Positions 9,015-19,153 of a DNA stretch of 61,102 nt are shown piece by piece. The notes below the pieces were generated by a model. The model made no database searches. It was not told where the DNA came from and saw only the letters and a program-made list of their open reading frames with translations. Numbering within the stretch: position 1 is the stretch's first letter; the number at the start of each line of letters is the position of its first letter. This DNA is from Gallionellaceae bacterium (lineage in GTDB: Bacteria > Pseudomonadota > Gammaproteobacteria > Burkholderiales > Gallionellaceae), in NCBI GenBank assembly GCA_006218055.1, contig VBWD01000017.1, forward strand, positions 1 to 61,102, given 5' to 3'. A program made the translations under genes and the position numbers.

Positions 9015-10280
9015 ATGCCAACTTCTTTAGCCGACTGGCTAACCCACCTCGAATCCCTGCACCCAAAAACCATCGCGCTCGGTCTGGATCGTGTGGTGCA
9101 AGTCAAACAGCGGCTGAATCTCGATCCTGATTTTCCTATCATCGTCGTCGGTGGTACCAACGGCAAGGGTTCGGTGTGCGCGATGTTGGAAGCGATCTTG
9201 CATGCGGCGGGCTATCGCGTCGGTTGCTATACCTCGCCGCATCTGTTGGATTACAACGAGCGGGTACGTATCGCCAAACAACCGGCGACTGATGCGGAGT
9301 TGTGTGCTTCGTTCGAGCAGATAGAGCAGGTGCGTGGCGACATCGCGCTGACCTATTTCGAATTCGGCACACTCGCCGCGATGCAATGTTTCATCGCCCA
9401 CAAAGTAGATGTCGCCATCCTTGAGGTGGGGCTGGGGGGCAGGTTGGATGCGGTGAACGTATTCGACGCGGATGTCTCGGTGGTGACCAGTGTGGACATC
9501 GATCATGTGGATTACCTTGGAGATACAAGAGAGAAGATCGCCTTCGAGAAGGCAGGCATCTTCCGCCAAGGTCGCGTGGCGATCTGTGAGGACACGGATG
9601 TGCCGCAGGCTTTGCGCAAGCATGCGGGCGACATCGGTGCTGAGCTGTGGTGCATCGGCAGCGAGTTCGGTTTCACTGCACACCAAGGTCAGTGGGACTA
9701 TCGCAGCAAGGCGGGTTCCCGCAGTGCCTTGCCGCATCCTGCATTGCGTGGCGCGTTCCAATTGCACAATGCCAGCGCCGTGCTGGCCGCTTTGGATGCA
9801 TTGAAAGACAAAATCCCTGTGAGTATGGAGGCGGTGCGGCGTGGTCTGACCGAGGTCGAGTTGACGGGGCGTTTCCAGTTCGTGCCCGGCAAGCCGCAGT
9901 TGATTTTGGATGTGGCGCACAACCCACATGCGGCGCGGTCGTTGGCACAGAACCTAGCTAATCTGCCACCCGCCAAGACCTTTGCGGTGTTTGCCATGCT
10001 CAAGGACAAAGATATGGTGGGGGTGGTACAGGCGTTGGATGCGCAGATCGATGTGTGGCTGGTGGCTGGCATAGCCGCGCCGCGTGGTGCAACGGCCACC
10101 GAATTAGCGCAAGTCCTCAAGAATAGTGGGGTTCGCGGCGAGGTGGTGGTCTGCGATTCCATCGCTGGATCACTGCATGAGGCGAGCAAACGGGCATCTG
10201 AAAATGATAGAATCGCGGCCTTCGGATCATTCTATACGGTGGCGGAAGTGATGCAGGTACGAGGCATGCGTACCCGCTGA
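9015..10280 (+). CDS. folC: Bifunctional dihydrofolate / folylpolyglutamate synthase
   Basis: Adds glutamate to dihydropteroate and later to folates using ATP. A Mur-ligase-type protein of 421 residues with the ATP loop VGGTNGKGS (46-53), the folate-binding TSPHLLDYNERVRI, the metal-binding EVGLGGRLDAVN, and the C-terminal domain opening near DVAHNPHA. The start lies just behind the accD terminator. It begins a run of same-strand genes (SPOR protein, cvpA, purF) whose order matches other proteobacteria. Confidence 0.95.
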   Translation: MPTSLADWLTHLESLHPKTIALGLDRVVQVKQRLNLDPDFPIIVVGGTNGKGSVCAMLEAILHAAGYRVGCYTSPHLLDYNERVRIAKQPATDAELCASFEQIEQVRGDIALTYFEFGTLAAMQCFIAHKVDVAILEVGLGGRLDAVNVFDADVSVVTSVDIDHVDYLGDTREKIAFEKAGIFRQGRVAICEDTDVPQALRKHAGDIGAELWCIGSEFGFTAHQGQWDYRSKAGSRSALPHPALRGAFQLHNASAVLAALDALKDKIPVSMEAVRRGLTEVELTGRFQFVPGKPQLILDVAHNPHAARSLAQNLANLPPAKTFAVFAMLKDKDMVGVVQALDAQIDVWLVAGIAAPRGATATELAQVLKNSGVRGEVVVCDSIAGSLHEASKRASENDRIAAFGSFYTVAEVMQVRGMRTR

Positions 10281-10299
10281 GTTTCCCGATTTATTCGCA

Positions 10300-10938
10300 A
10301 TGGCAAAAAAGATATCTACAGAAGAAGAATCCAACCTGAAACGTCAGGCGCGTCGCCGTCTGATTGGTGCGGTGGCGCTGGTTCTTGCCATCGTGGTCTT
10401 CTTGCCGATGGTGTTCGATGACGAACCCTCTCCGACCACAGCCAACGACATCGAGCTGCGTATCCCCGATAAAGACAAAGTCCCTCCCTTGGCTGCTCAG
10501 CCAGTTGCGGCGCCAGTCGCTGAAGTGGTCGCCGTGTCAGCAGTCAGCGCTGCGCCAGTAGTCGAACCTGTCGCAGCTCCAGTTGCTGCATCTGCGGTGA
10601 GTGCAGAGCCAGTCGTGCCAGCAGTCAAGATTGAGACAAAGCCAAATATCGAGGCGAAACCTAAAGTCGAAACGAAGCCAAAGGTTGACGCTAAACCTGC
10701 TACTAAGCCCACACCCAAGACTGGTTGGGTAGTGCAGGTGGGCGCATATTCCAATGCGGATACGGCCAAGCAGATGAATGCCAAATTGAGCAAAGAGGGT
10801 TTCCATGTCTACACCGAGAAGGTGGGCAACATGGTGCGTGTGCGTGTTGGCAGTTACCCCACGCGTGAAGCGGCTGACAAGATCAAGCTCAAATTGGAAA
10901 AACTAGGCTTGCATCCTAACGTGGTGAATCTGGAATAA
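10300..10938 (+). CDS. SPOR-domain cell-division protein (DedD-like)
   Basis: A single-pass inner-membrane protein that likely binds denuded septal peptidoglycan. Residues 1-20 are charged and cytoplasmic, 24-42 form the membrane span (LIGAVALVLAIVVFLPMVF), 55-140 are a Pro/Ala/Val/Lys-rich linker with repeated KPKVETKP-like units, and 143-210 form a SPOR domain (GWVVQVGAYSN ... VRVRVGSYPT). DedD of E. coli has the same architecture, size and gene position between folC and cvpA. It ends 3 bases before cvpA. Confidence 0.85.
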   Translation: MAKKISTEEESNLKRQARRRLIGAVALVLAIVVFLPMVFDDEPSPTTANDIELRIPDKDKVPPLAAQPVAAPVAEVVAVSAVSAAPVVEPVAAPVAASAVSAEPVVPAVKIETKPNIEAKPKVETKPKVDAKPATKPTPKTGWVVQVGAYSNADTAKQMNAKLSKEGFHVYTEKVGNMVRVRVGSYPTREAADKIKLKLEKLGLHPNVVNLE

Positions 10939-10941
10939 GCG

Positions 10942-11421
10942 ATGACGGGTTTTGATATTGCCGTTGTTGCGGTCATCTTGCTTTCAGCCTTGCTGGGCTG
11001 GTGGCGCGGTTTCATGTATGAGCTGTTCTCGCTGATTGCTTGGGGTGTCGCCTACGTGGTGGCGGTGACTTTCTCGGAGCAACTGGTGCAGTACGTGCCT
11101 GATGCGGTGGGTTCGGCCAACATTCGTTCAGCAACGGCATTTGCGGCGCTGTTCATCGTGACGTTGATCGTTGGGTCGATCTCGGCATGGTTCATGACCA
11201 AGCTGGCGAAGTTCGCTGGCTTGACGGGGATGGATGGCAAGTTCGGTGCGATGTTCGGTGTGGTGCGCGGTGTGATCTTGGTGCTTGCATTGGTGTGGAT
11301 TGGTGGCCTCACCAATCTGCCACAAGAGACATGGTGGAAGAACGCATGGTCGAGCAAACCATTGCAGGAAGTTGCGTTCCAAGCGAAGAGTTATGTGCCG
11401 GAAGACGCCTTTAAAAATTAG
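10942..11421 (+). CDS. cvpA: CvpA family inner-membrane protein
   Basis: A 159-residue protein with four predicted membrane segments and the family's N-terminal GWWRGFMYELFSLIAWG region. In E. coli CvpA is needed for colicin V secretion; its general role, possibly in envelope homeostasis, is poorly known. It lies between the SPOR gene and purF, as in many proteobacteria, and is probably co-transcribed with purF, whose start is 28 bases on. Confidence 0.9.
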   Translation: MTGFDIAVVAVILLSALLGWWRGFMYELFSLIAWGVAYVVAVTFSEQLVQYVPDAVGSANIRSATAFAALFIVTLIVGSISAWFMTKLAKFAGLTGMDGKFGAMFGVVRGVILVLALVWIGGLTNLPQETWWKNAWSSKPLQEVAFQAKSYVPEDAFKN

Positions 11422-11449
11422 TTAGAGCCACGAAAGACGGGAACAAAAT

Positions 11450-12976
11450 ATGTGCGGGATACTAGGCGTGATTTCTAACAACCCGGTGAACCAGTTGCTG
11501 TATGACGGTTTGCAGGTGTTGCAACATCGCGGGCAGGATGCGGCGGGTATCGCCACGTTGGAAGGGCGGACGTTCAACCTGCACAAAGGCAATGGCTTGG
11601 TGCGTGACGTTTTCCGCACACGTAATATGCGTGCCCTCAAAGGCAATGCCGGCATCGCGCATGTTCGCTATCCGACAGCGGGTTCCTCGGTCGATCACAA
11701 TGAAGCACAACCGTTCTATGTGAACTCTCCGTTCGGTATTGTGTTGGGCCACAACGGCAACCTGACCAACACCGATGAGCTGCGCAAAGTCATGTATCAG
11801 CAAGATTTGCGTCACATCAACACCGGCTCCGACTCGGAAGTGCTGCTCAATGTGTTGGCGCATGAGCTGCAAGCCAATGCCACAGGCTACAAGCTCGATC
11901 CACAAAAGATATTCGCCGCCATTGCGGGCGTACATCGCCGTGTGAAGGGGGCATATGCTGTCGTGGCGATGATTTCCGGTTACGGATTGATCGCCTTCCG
12001 CGACCCGCACGGTATCCGTCCTTTGGTGGTGGGTAGCAACCAAACGGATTCAGGTGTCGAGTATCTGGTCGCCTCGGAATCGGTTGCGCTGGATACCTTG
12101 GGTTTCAAGTTTCTGCGCGACATCGCACCGGGTGAGGCGATCTTCATTGATCTCGAAGCCAACTTCCATAGCCAGCAATGTGCGGACAAGCCGCAACTCA
12201 ATCCATGTATCTTCGAGTACGTATATTTCGCGCGTCCTGATTCGGTGATGGATGGCATCTCGGTCTATGCGACCCGTTTGTACATGGGTGAGTATCTGGC
12301 GGAAAAGCTCAAGCGTGAGTGGCAGGATCACGGTATCGACGTGGTCATCCCCATCCCAGATTCGAGTCGCCCAAGCGCGCTGCAACTCGCCAATCATCTG
12401 GGCATTCCGTTCCGCGAAGGTTTCGTGAAGAACCGCTACATCGGCCGCACCTTCATCATGCCGGGGCAGGCGATGCGCAAGAAATCGGTGCGTCAGAAAC
12501 TCAATGCTATCAGTGTCGAGTTCAAAGACAAGAACGTGTTGCTGGTGGATGACTCCATCGTGCGCGGCACGACCAGTCGCGAGATCGTGCAGATGGCACG
12601 TGATGCTGGCGCACGTAAGGTTTTCTTTGCTTCTGCGGCGCCACCTGTTAAGTACCCTAACGTGTACGGCATCGACATGCCATCGCGCCGTGAGCTGATC
12701 GCCACAGGGCGTACCGATGAGCAAATCTGCCACGAGATCGGCGCTGATCGCTTGATCTATCAAGATCTTGATGACTTGAAGGCTGCTGTCATCAAAGCCA
12801 ATCCTACGTTAAAGGTGTTCGACACTTCCTGCTTCGACGGTACCTACATCACGGGTGACATCACTCCAGAGTATCTGAATGCGGTCGAATCAGCTCGTCA
12901 CGGAAGCGCCAAGGAAGTCGAGCCGGAAGAAGATCAGTTGGAGCTTGATCTTGCGATGGCTGCCTCTTCTATGTAA
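11450..12976 (+). CDS. purF: Amidophosphoribosyltransferase
   Basis: Catalyses the first committed step of purine synthesis, forming phosphoribosylamine from PRPP and glutamine. The glutaminase nucleophile is C2 (MCGILGV), exposed after Met removal, without a long propeptide. The PRPP-binding loop is [14 protein letters not shown]. At 508 residues it has normal length. The order cvpA-purF-metZ matches Pseudomonas and other relatives. A riboswitch separates it from metZ. Confidence 0.97.
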   Translation: MCGILGVISNNPVNQLLYDGLQVLQHRGQDAAGIATLEGRTFNLHKGNGLVRDVFRTRNMRALKGNAGIAHVRYPTAGSSVDHNEAQPFYVNSPFGIVLGHNGNLTNTDELRKVMYQQDLRHINTGSDSEVLLNVLAHELQANATGYKLDPQKIFAAIAGVHRRVKGAYAVVAMISGYGLIAFRDPHGIRPLVVGSNQTDSGVEYLVASESVALDTLGFKFLRDIAPGEAIFIDLEANFHSQQCADKPQLNPCIFEYVYFARPDSVMDGISVYATRLYMGEYLAEKLKREWQDHGIDVVIPIPDSSRPSALQLANHLGIPFREGFVKNRYIGRTFIMPGQAMRKKSVRQKLNAISVEFKDKNVLLVDDSIVRGTTSREIVQMARDAGARKVFFASAAPPVKYPNVYGIDMPSRRELIATGRTDEQICHEIGADRLIYQDLDDLKAAVIKANPTLKVFDTSCFDGTYITGDITPEYLNAVESARHGSAKEVEPEEDQLELDLAMAASSM

Positions 12977-13010
12977 GTTGACCGTTCGTGGCGGAGAGTG
13001 CTACTTTCTG

Positions 13011-13066
13011 TCTGCGCCGATTTGAGGAACAGCTTGCGGGCGCATTACAAATACAGCTAAAGCGGG
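13011..13066 (+). promoter_or_regulatory. SAM-II (SAM-alpha) riboswitch upstream of metZ
   Basis: The region folds as the SAM-II pseudoknot. P1 is TGCGCC (13013-13018) with GGCGCA (13039-13044), a perfect 6-base-pair stem. The loop segment GCTT (13032-13035) can pair with AAGC (13060-13063) as P2. The conserved stretches CGATTTGA (13018-13025), ATTACAAAT (13044-13052) and AGCTAAAGC (13055-13063) sit at the expected places. Known SAM-II switches repress methionine genes when S-adenosylmethionine is plentiful. The position 54 bases before metZ fits. The call is by eye, without a covariance-model score. Confidence 0.85.
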
Positions 13067-13068
13067 GG

Positions 13069-13107
13069 AAACCCGGTTTGGCGCTAAGCTTTCCGGGTTT
13101 TTTGTTT
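13069..13107 (+). terminator. Attenuator terminator between the SAM-II aptamer and metZ
   Basis: AAACCCGG (13069-13076) pairs with CCGGGTTT (13093-13100), followed by TTT-G-TTTT, ending just before the metZ ribosome site. Upstream bases can form competing pairs: CGGG (13063-13066) with CCCG (13072-13075), and AGCT..AGCG (13055-13064) with CGCT.AGCT (13081-13089). SAM binding would occupy 13060-13063 and so favour the terminator. Confidence 0.75.
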
Positions 13108-13119
13108 TGAGGAGTGAGC

Positions 13120-14289
13120 ATGTCGGAAGAAAATTACCAATTAGAGACACTGGCGGTACGCGCGGGTATCGAGCGTAGCCAGTTCCATGAACACAGCGAG
13201 GCGCTGTACCTGACTTCCAGTTTCGTGTTCGACACCGCTGAGCAGGCTGCCAAGCGTTTCATTGGCGAAGAGCCGGGCAACATCTACGCGCGTTTCACCA
13301 ATCCTACGGTCACCATGTTCGAGCAGCGCCTCGCTGCCTTGGAAGGCGCAGAACAATGTGTGGCGACGGCATCTGGGATGTCCGCCATTTTGGCGACCTG
13401 CATGGGGCATCTGAAGGCGGGCGACCACATTGTGGCGTCGCAGAGTCTGTTTGGTGCGACCACCAATACCTTCAACAACTACTTCAAGAAGTTCGGCGTG
13501 GAGACGACTTACGTCTCGGCGACCGATGTCGCTGAGTGGAAAGCCGCCGTGCGGGCTAACACCAAGCTGTTCTTCTTGGAGACGCCATCCAATCCGCTCA
13601 CCGAGATCTCCGACATCGCGGCCATCGCGGCGGTGGCGAAAGGGTGTGGCGCATTGTTGGCCGTGGACAACTGTTTCTGCACGCCTATCTTGCAACGTCC
13701 ATTGGAGTTGGGGGCGGACATCGTCATCCACTCCGCGACCAAGTACATCGACGGCCAAGGTCGTGTGTTGGGCGGTGCGGTGCTGGGTAGCAAGAAACTG
13801 ATGGAGCCGGTGTACGGCTTCTTGCGTACAACAGGGCCGACCATGAGCGCGTTCAATGCATGGGTATTCTTGAAAGGGCTGGAGACGCTCAAGCTGCGTA
13901 TGGATGCGCACAGTGCCAATGCATTGCAACTGGCGCAATGGTTGGAGCAGCAACCCAACGTGGCGCGCGTGTTCTATCCCGGTCTGCCGTCGCATCCGCA
14001 ACATGCGCTGGCGATGCAGCAGCAGAAGACAGGCGGCGGCATCGTCGCGTTCGAGGTGAAGGGCGGCAAGGCGGCGGCGTGGAAGGTGATCGACAACACC
14101 AAGATGCTGTCCATCACAGCGAATCTGGGTGACACCAAGACCACCATCACCCATCCAGCGACCACGACTCATGCGCGCATCACACCAGAAGCACGTGCGG
14201 CCGCGGGCATCAGCGAAGGCTTGATCCGCATCGCGGTGGGGTTGGAAGCGGCCATCGACATCCAGAACGACCTCGCTCGCGGACTTTGA
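13120..14289 (+). CDS. metZ: O-succinylhomoserine sulfhydrylase
   Basis: A PLP enzyme that makes homocysteine from O-succinylhomoserine and sulfide, the direct sulfhydrylation route to methionine. The PLP lysine is K208 in SATKYIDGQGRVLGG, and substrate-site motifs such as SSFVFDTAEQAA and ETPSNPL are present. I chose ATG 13120, with AGGAG ending 5 bases before it; a GTG two codons earlier overlaps that site. The 389-residue length is usual. Regulation by S-adenosylmethionine through the upstream riboswitch and terminator is inferred. Closely related cystathionine gamma-synthases exist, but the neighbour purF and the motifs favour MetZ. Confidence 0.93.
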   Translation: MSEENYQLETLAVRAGIERSQFHEHSEALYLTSSFVFDTAEQAAKRFIGEEPGNIYARFTNPTVTMFEQRLAALEGAEQCVATASGMSAILATCMGHLKAGDHIVASQSLFGATTNTFNNYFKKFGVETTYVSATDVAEWKAAVRANTKLFFLETPSNPLTEISDIAAIAAVAKGCGALLAVDNCFCTPILQRPLELGADIVIHSATKYIDGQGRVLGGAVLGSKKLMEPVYGFLRTTGPTMSAFNAWVFLKGLETLKLRMDAHSANALQLAQWLEQQPNVARVFYPGLPSHPQHALAMQQQKTGGGIVAFEVKGGKAAAWKVIDNTKMLSITANLGDTKTTITHPATTTHARITPEARAAAGISEGLIRIAVGLEAAIDIQNDLARGL

Positions 14290-14780
14290 TGGACAGACTC
14301 GCCGCACAAGTCGGTGCAGCACTAAAGGCACGGGGCATGATGCTGGCGACAGCAGAGTCATGCACCGGCGGTGGGGTGGCGCAAGCCGTGACCGATATCG
14401 CGGGCAGCTCGGCGTGGTTCGAGCGCGGTTTTGTCACCTACACCAATCAGGCAAAGGTGGAGATGTTGGGCGTACGGCAAAGCACACTTGATGCTTACGG
14501 TGCGGTGTCGGAGATGACTGTGCGTGAGATGGCCGCAGGAGCGATCGCACATAGCCACGCACACATCACTTTGGCCGTGAGCGGTATCGCAGGTCCAGGT
14601 GGAGGCACGCCCGACAAACCTGTGGGAACGGTGTGGTTCGCTTGGGCTTTGCGTCACGGTGACGTGGCGGTGTGCCGCTATCAACTGGCGGGAGATCGTG
14701 CTGCCGTACGTTTGCAATCAGTCCAGATCGCCTTGCAGGGCGTGCTGGATAACCTGAAAAACCTCTCAAATACCGCCTAA
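14289..14780 (+). CDS. pncC: Nicotinamide-nucleotide amidase (CinA C-terminal domain)
   Basis: Deamidates nicotinamide mononucleotide to nicotinate mononucleotide in pyridine nucleotide salvage. The 163-residue protein is a stand-alone CinA C-terminal domain: AESCTGGGVAQAVTDIAGSS (21-40 region), GFVTYTNQAKVEMLGV, and AVSGIAGPGGGTPDKPVGTVW. ATG 14289 shares one base with the metZ stop. recA follows, as cinA/pncC does in many bacteria, although an SOS-type promoter lies between them. Confidence 0.93.
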   Translation: MDRLAAQVGAALKARGMMLATAESCTGGGVAQAVTDIAGSSAWFERGFVTYTNQAKVEMLGVRQSTLDAYGAVSEMTVREMAAGAIAHSHAHITLAVSGIAGPGGGTPDKPVGTVWFAWALRHGDVAVCRYQLAGDRAAVRLQSVQIALQGVLDNLKNLSNTA

Positions 14781-14789
14781 ATAAAAAAA

Positions 14790-14801
14790 GAACGAACGTT
14801 C
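14790..14801. promoter_or_regulatory. Non-canonical LexA box of recA
   Basis: A perfect 12-base palindrome GAACGAACGTTC, 57 bases before the recA ATG. It equals the LexA motif reported for Sideroxydans and Gallionella, which resembles the Bacillus box, and differs from the CTGT-N8-ACAG box of most betaproteobacteria. LexA bound here would repress recA until DNA damage. Confidence 0.88.
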
Positions 14802-14858
14802 TGTACAACTCGAAAAGGGTGTGCCACAATCCGCTCATCAATTTTCAAGGAGACAAAA

Positions 14859-15935
14859 ATGGATGACAACAAAAGCAAGGCACTGGCAGCAGCTCTGAGC
14901 CAAATCGAGAAGCAATTTGGCAAAGGTTCCATCATGCGCTTGGCCGAAGGCGAGGCGATCAAAGACGTGGAAGTGGTTTCCACGGGGTCTTTGGGATTGG
15001 ACATCGCATTAGGCGTGGGCGGCCTGCCGCGCGGTCGTGTGATCGAGATCTACGGCCCCGAATCGTCGGGTAAGACAACACTGACTCTGCAAGTCATCGC
15101 AGAGATGCAAAAGCTGGGCGGCACCGCAGCGTTCATCGATGCGGAACATGCGCTCGATCCTCAATATGCGCAGAAACTGGGCGTGAAAGTAGAAGATCTG
15201 CTCATCTCGCAACCGGACAACGGTGAACAGGCGCTGGAGATCGTGGACATGTTGGTGCGCTCCGGTTCTGTGGATATCGTGGTGGTGGACTCTGTTGCTG
15301 CCCTGACACCCAAAGCTGAGATCGAAGGCGAAATGGGCGATGCACAGATGGGTTTGCATGCCCGTTTGATGTCGCAAGCATTGCGCAAGCTCACGGCCAA
15401 CATCAATCGTTCCAACACCATGGTCATCTTCATCAACCAGATCCGCATGAAGATTGGCGTGATGTTCGGTAACCCAGAAACTACGACGGGCGGTAATGCA
15501 CTCAAGTTCTACGCTTCCGTACGTTTGGATATCCGCCGTATCGGCGCGATCAAGAAGGGCGACGAGGTCATCGGCAACGAGACGCGCGTCAAGATCGTCA
15601 AGAATAAAGTCGCACCTCCGTTCCGCGAGGCATTGTTCGACATCCTTTATGGTGAAGGCATCTCGCGTGAAGGTGAGATCATCGAACTGGGCGTTCAACA
15701 CAAGTTCGTAGAGAAATCCGGAGCATGGTATGCCTACAAAGGCGAGAAGATCGGTCAGGGCAAGGACAATGCGCGTGAATATCTGCGTGAACATCCGGAA
15801 GTCGCGTTCGAGATCGAGAACAAAGTGCGCGAAGCGTTGGGTGTGACGCTGCTGGAAGGTGGCGAGAAGGAAAAACCAAAAGCAAGTGCGAAAGCAAGCA
15901 AAGCAGACGCCAAGGCCAATGAGGAAAAAGTCTGA
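14859..15935 (+). CDS. recA: Recombinase A
   Basis: Forms the nucleoprotein filament for homologous recombination and activates LexA self-cleavage. Walker A is GPESSGKT (66-73), Walker B ends VVVDSVAAL, and the L2 loop region [22 protein letters not shown] is complete. The tail is Lys/Ala/Glu-rich. The ATG has AAGGAG 7 bases upstream. At 358 residues it is a typical length. It overlaps recX and lies behind its LexA box. Confidence 0.98.
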   Translation: MDDNKSKALAAALSQIEKQFGKGSIMRLAEGEAIKDVEVVSTGSLGLDIALGVGGLPRGRVIEIYGPESSGKTTLTLQVIAEMQKLGGTAAFIDAEHALDPQYAQKLGVKVEDLLISQPDNGEQALEIVDMLVRSGSVDIVVVDSVAALTPKAEIEGEMGDAQMGLHARLMSQALRKLTANINRSNTMVIFINQIRMKIGVMFGNPETTTGGNALKFYASVRLDIRRIGAIKKGDEVIGNETRVKIVKNKVAPPFREALFDILYGEGISREGEIIELGVQHKFVEKSGAWYAYKGEKIGQGKDNAREYLREHPEVAFEIENKVREALGVTLLEGGEKEKPKASAKASKADAKANEEKV

Positions 15936-16404
15936 GTTAAGCCTGCGCGAGCGAGCCTTGCAATGCCTGGCTCGCCGCGAATACAGTCGCGCCGAACTGC
16001 GCGCGAAGTTGTTGCCTTACGCGCAGGTTGAGGAAGGCTCTGAGCAGTCGCAAGCAATCGATCTGGATGCGCTATTGGATGACTTGACCGTGCGCGGCTG
16101 GCTGTCTGATGCTCGAGCGACATCGCAACTGGTTCATGCTAAACGTAGCCGTTTTGGCACTCAACGCATCACGCATGAACTGCGGCAAAAAGGTATCTCA
16201 GACGAGTTGATCGATGCCGCGCTACCTGCGCTGAAGGAGTCTGAGCTCGATTCGGCGCGTGATGTGTGGCAAAGAAAATTCGGTGTCGTCCCACAAGATG
16301 CCAAAGAAAAAGCCAAGCAGATGCGGTTCTTGCAATCACGTGGTTTTTCCATTGATGTGATTCTAAAAGTGTTGAAACTCGCTTCTGCAATGGAAGAGGG
16401 GTAG
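15919..16404 (+). CDS. recX: RecA regulatory protein RecX
   Basis: Binds RecA filaments and limits their growth. The 161-residue helical protein shows the RecX repeats: [25 protein letters not shown], then [21 protein letters not shown] and [17 protein letters not shown] (shown here in parts). I chose ATG 15919, giving a 17-base overlap with the recA end; the frame is open further upstream inside recA but that stretch only repeats recA tail codons. Co-transcription with recA is very likely. Confidence 0.9.
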   Translation: MRKKSELSLRERALQCLARREYSRAELRAKLLPYAQVEEGSEQSQAIDLDALLDDLTVRGWLSDARATSQLVHAKRSRFGTQRITHELRQKGISDELIDAALPALKESELDSARDVWQRKFGVVPQDAKEKAKQMRFLQSRGFSIDVILKVLKLASAMEEG

Positions 16405-16494
16405 GACAGCTACGCCGAACTGCGCGCCCTAATGGTATGATGCGAGCCTTGTCCGGCCTGTCTGGATATGACTTTTAGACCTCAGGGTGCATCG

Positions 16495-19019
16495 ATGAAA
16501 AGCAGTGAAATCCGCCAGAAATTCTTAGACTATTTCGCCTCCAAAGGCCACACCGTGGTCGCCTCCAGTTCACTGGTGCCGCATGAAGACCCGACGTTAC
16601 TGTTCACCAATGCTGGGATGAACCAGTTCAAAGATGTATTCCTCGGTTTCGACAAGCGCCCCTACACCCGCGCGGCTTCATCGCAAAAATGTGTGCGTGC
16701 CGGTGGCAAACACAATGACTTGGAGAATGTCGGCTACACCGCACGTCACCACACTTTCTTCGAGATGTTGGGCAATTTCAGCTTCGGCGATTATTTCAAG
16801 CGCGATGCTATCAACTACGCATGGGAGTTGCTCACGGTGGTGTTCAAACTGCCTAAAGACAAGCTCTACGTCACCGTGTATGCAGAGGATGACGAGGCGT
16901 ATGACATCTGGACGAAAGAAGTTGGACTGACTGCGGATCGCGTCATTCGCATCGGCGACAACAAAGGTGCGCGCTACGCATCGGATAACTTCTGGATGAT
17001 GGGCGACACCGGCCCGTGTGGTCCGTGCACCGAGATATTCTACGACCACGGCGCGCATATCCCCGGCGGATTGCCTGGTACGCCAGAAGAAGACGGCGAC
17101 CGCTTCATCGAGATATGGAACAACGTGTTCATGCAGTACAACCGCGACGAAGCGGGCGTGATGCATCTACTGCCTAAGCCGTCTGTTGATACGGGTATGG
17201 GATTAGAGCGTATCTCGGCAGTGTTGCAACACGTGCACGCCAATTACGAGATCGATCTATTCCAAGCACTCATCAATGCGGCTGCGCGTGAAACGCATTG
17301 CGCCGACATGGATTCGCCATCACTCAAGGTGTTGGCAGACCATATCCGCGCATGTTCTTTCCTCATCGCCGATGGTGTGATCCCGGGCAACGAAGGTCGC
17401 GGCTACGTATTGCGCCGCATCATCCGCCGCGCCATCCGTCACGGTTACAAGCTGGGCGCACGTGCTGCCTTCTTCCATAAGATCGTGCCGGACTTGGTCG
17501 AACAGATGGGCGTTGCTTATCCTGATCTGGCGGCCGCACAGAATCGCGTGATGGAGATCCTCAAGCAGGAAGAGGAGCGTTTCTTTGCGACGATCGCGAA
17601 TGGCATGGCTATCCTTGAAGCTGACTTGGCCGAGATGGACAAAGCAGGCGGAAAAGTATTCAACGGCGATACCGCATTCAAATTACATGACACCTATGGC
17701 TTCCCACTCGATCTGACGGCCGACATCTGCCGTGAGCGCGGAGTGAGAGTTGATGAGGCAGCTTTCAATGCCGCGATGGCGAACCAGAAGCAAATGGCAC
17801 GCTCGGCAGGCAAGTTCAAGATGGCAGCGAATCTTGAATATGCAGGCGCAGAGACCACCTTTCATGGTTACGACACACTGGAACACAAAGGCAACATCCT
17901 TGCGCTCTACAAAGACGGCGTAGCGGTGAATGCCTTGCATGAGGGCGACATGGGCGTGGTGGTGTTGGATGACACGCCGTTCTATGCCGAATCGGGCGGT
18001 CAAGTAGGCGACAGCGGTGAGCTACGCAGCACGCAGGGTATCTTCGCAGTGGAAGACACGCAGAAGATCCAAGCAGCCGTATTCGGCCATCACGGTGTGG
18101 TGAAGACAGGCACATTGACTGTCGGCAATGGTGTTAATGCTAAGGTGGATGTGGCGGCGCGTACCCGCACGGTGCGTAACCACAGTGCGACCCACTTGAT
18201 GCATAAAGCATTGCGCGAAGTGTTGGGTACCCATGTGCAGCAAAAAGGTTCGCAGGTGGATGCCGACAAGACACGTTTCGACTTCGTGCATACGCAGCCG
18301 ATGACGGATGCGGAGATCCGCAATTGTTCGGCGAAAAATATGGTGATGTGGTGCGCGTGTTGAACATCGGCTCTTCCATTGAGTTGTGCGGTGGTACGCA
18401 TGCCAAGCGCACGGGAGACATCGGTCTGTTCAAGATCGTGGCGGAGACGGGGGTGGCTGCGGGTGTGCGCCGTGTCGAGGCGGTGACGGGTGAGGCTGCG
18501 TATGCATTGATCAATCGCCAAGCGGATGAGTTGCAACAAGTGGCCGCCGCGGTCAAGGCAAAACCGCAAGAAGTCGTAGCGCGTGTTGGTCAGGTATTGG
18601 ATAACGTAAAGTCGCTGGAAAAAGAACTTGCGGCACTGAAATCCAAGTTGGCTACTGCACAAGGTGATGAACTGCTGACTCAAGCGCAAGAGATCAATGG
18701 CGTGAAGTTGTTGGTCGCACAGTTGGAAGGAGCTGATGCCGCCGCCTTGCGTGAGACCATGGATAAATTGAAGGACAAGTTGCACAGCGCCGCAATCGTT
18801 CTGGCTTCGGTCAGTGATGGCAAAGTGAATTTGATCGCTGGAGTGACAGACGATACGATTGCCAAGGTGAAGGCGGGAGATTTGGTAAACTTTGTCGCGT
18901 TGCAGGTGGGTGGTAAAGGTGGCGGCAGGCCTGGTATGGCACAGGCAGGCGGCACGCAACCTGAGAACTTAGTAACGGCCTTGAGTGGTGTCGTAGATTG
19001 GGTCAAAGCCAAGCTTTGA
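16495..19019 (+). pseudogene. alaS: Alanine-tRNA ligase, internal deletion with frame change
   Basis: Charges tRNA-Ala and edits mischarged Ser/Gly. ATG 16495 gives [14 protein letters not shown], a classic AlaS start, with CAGGG 7 bases upstream. Catalytic core motifs ([26 protein letters not shown]) and the first editing-site pair (HSATHLMH) are intact. After TDAEIR, near 18321, the family's next 33-37 residues are missing and the frame changes; [12 protein letters not shown], the second zinc motif CGGTH and the C-terminal domain then continue to 19019. Read literally, the product would stop at TGA 18361-18363, without the second editing half. AlaS is essential, so a sequence or assembly error, or a second gene elsewhere, must be assumed. 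Confidence 0.92.
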
Positions 19020-19153
19020 TTGAAATACCCTGTGAATAGCCTACCTATTTGCTTAATTGAATAGGGAAAATTAGAGTAATGTGGCAATGCACCACATTCA
19101 GAATCGACGGTGGAGAGCTTCCAAACAATGGCTTTTGCTAAGGGAAAGAAGCG

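Noticed and set aside
12981-12990. ACCGTTCGTG, close to the AlgR core, just after purF
   Set aside because: A single, imperfect copy without tandem partners; its nearest gene unit is already explained by the riboswitch.
18324-18363. Programmed frameshift in alaS
   Set aside because: No slippery run is present, and about 33-37 conserved residues are absent altogether, which frameshifting cannot restore.
19078-19098. AATGTGG/CCACATT inverted repeat as terminator of alaS
   Set aside because: The stem has seven pairs but no following T-run; it is noted only as an inverted repeat of unknown role.
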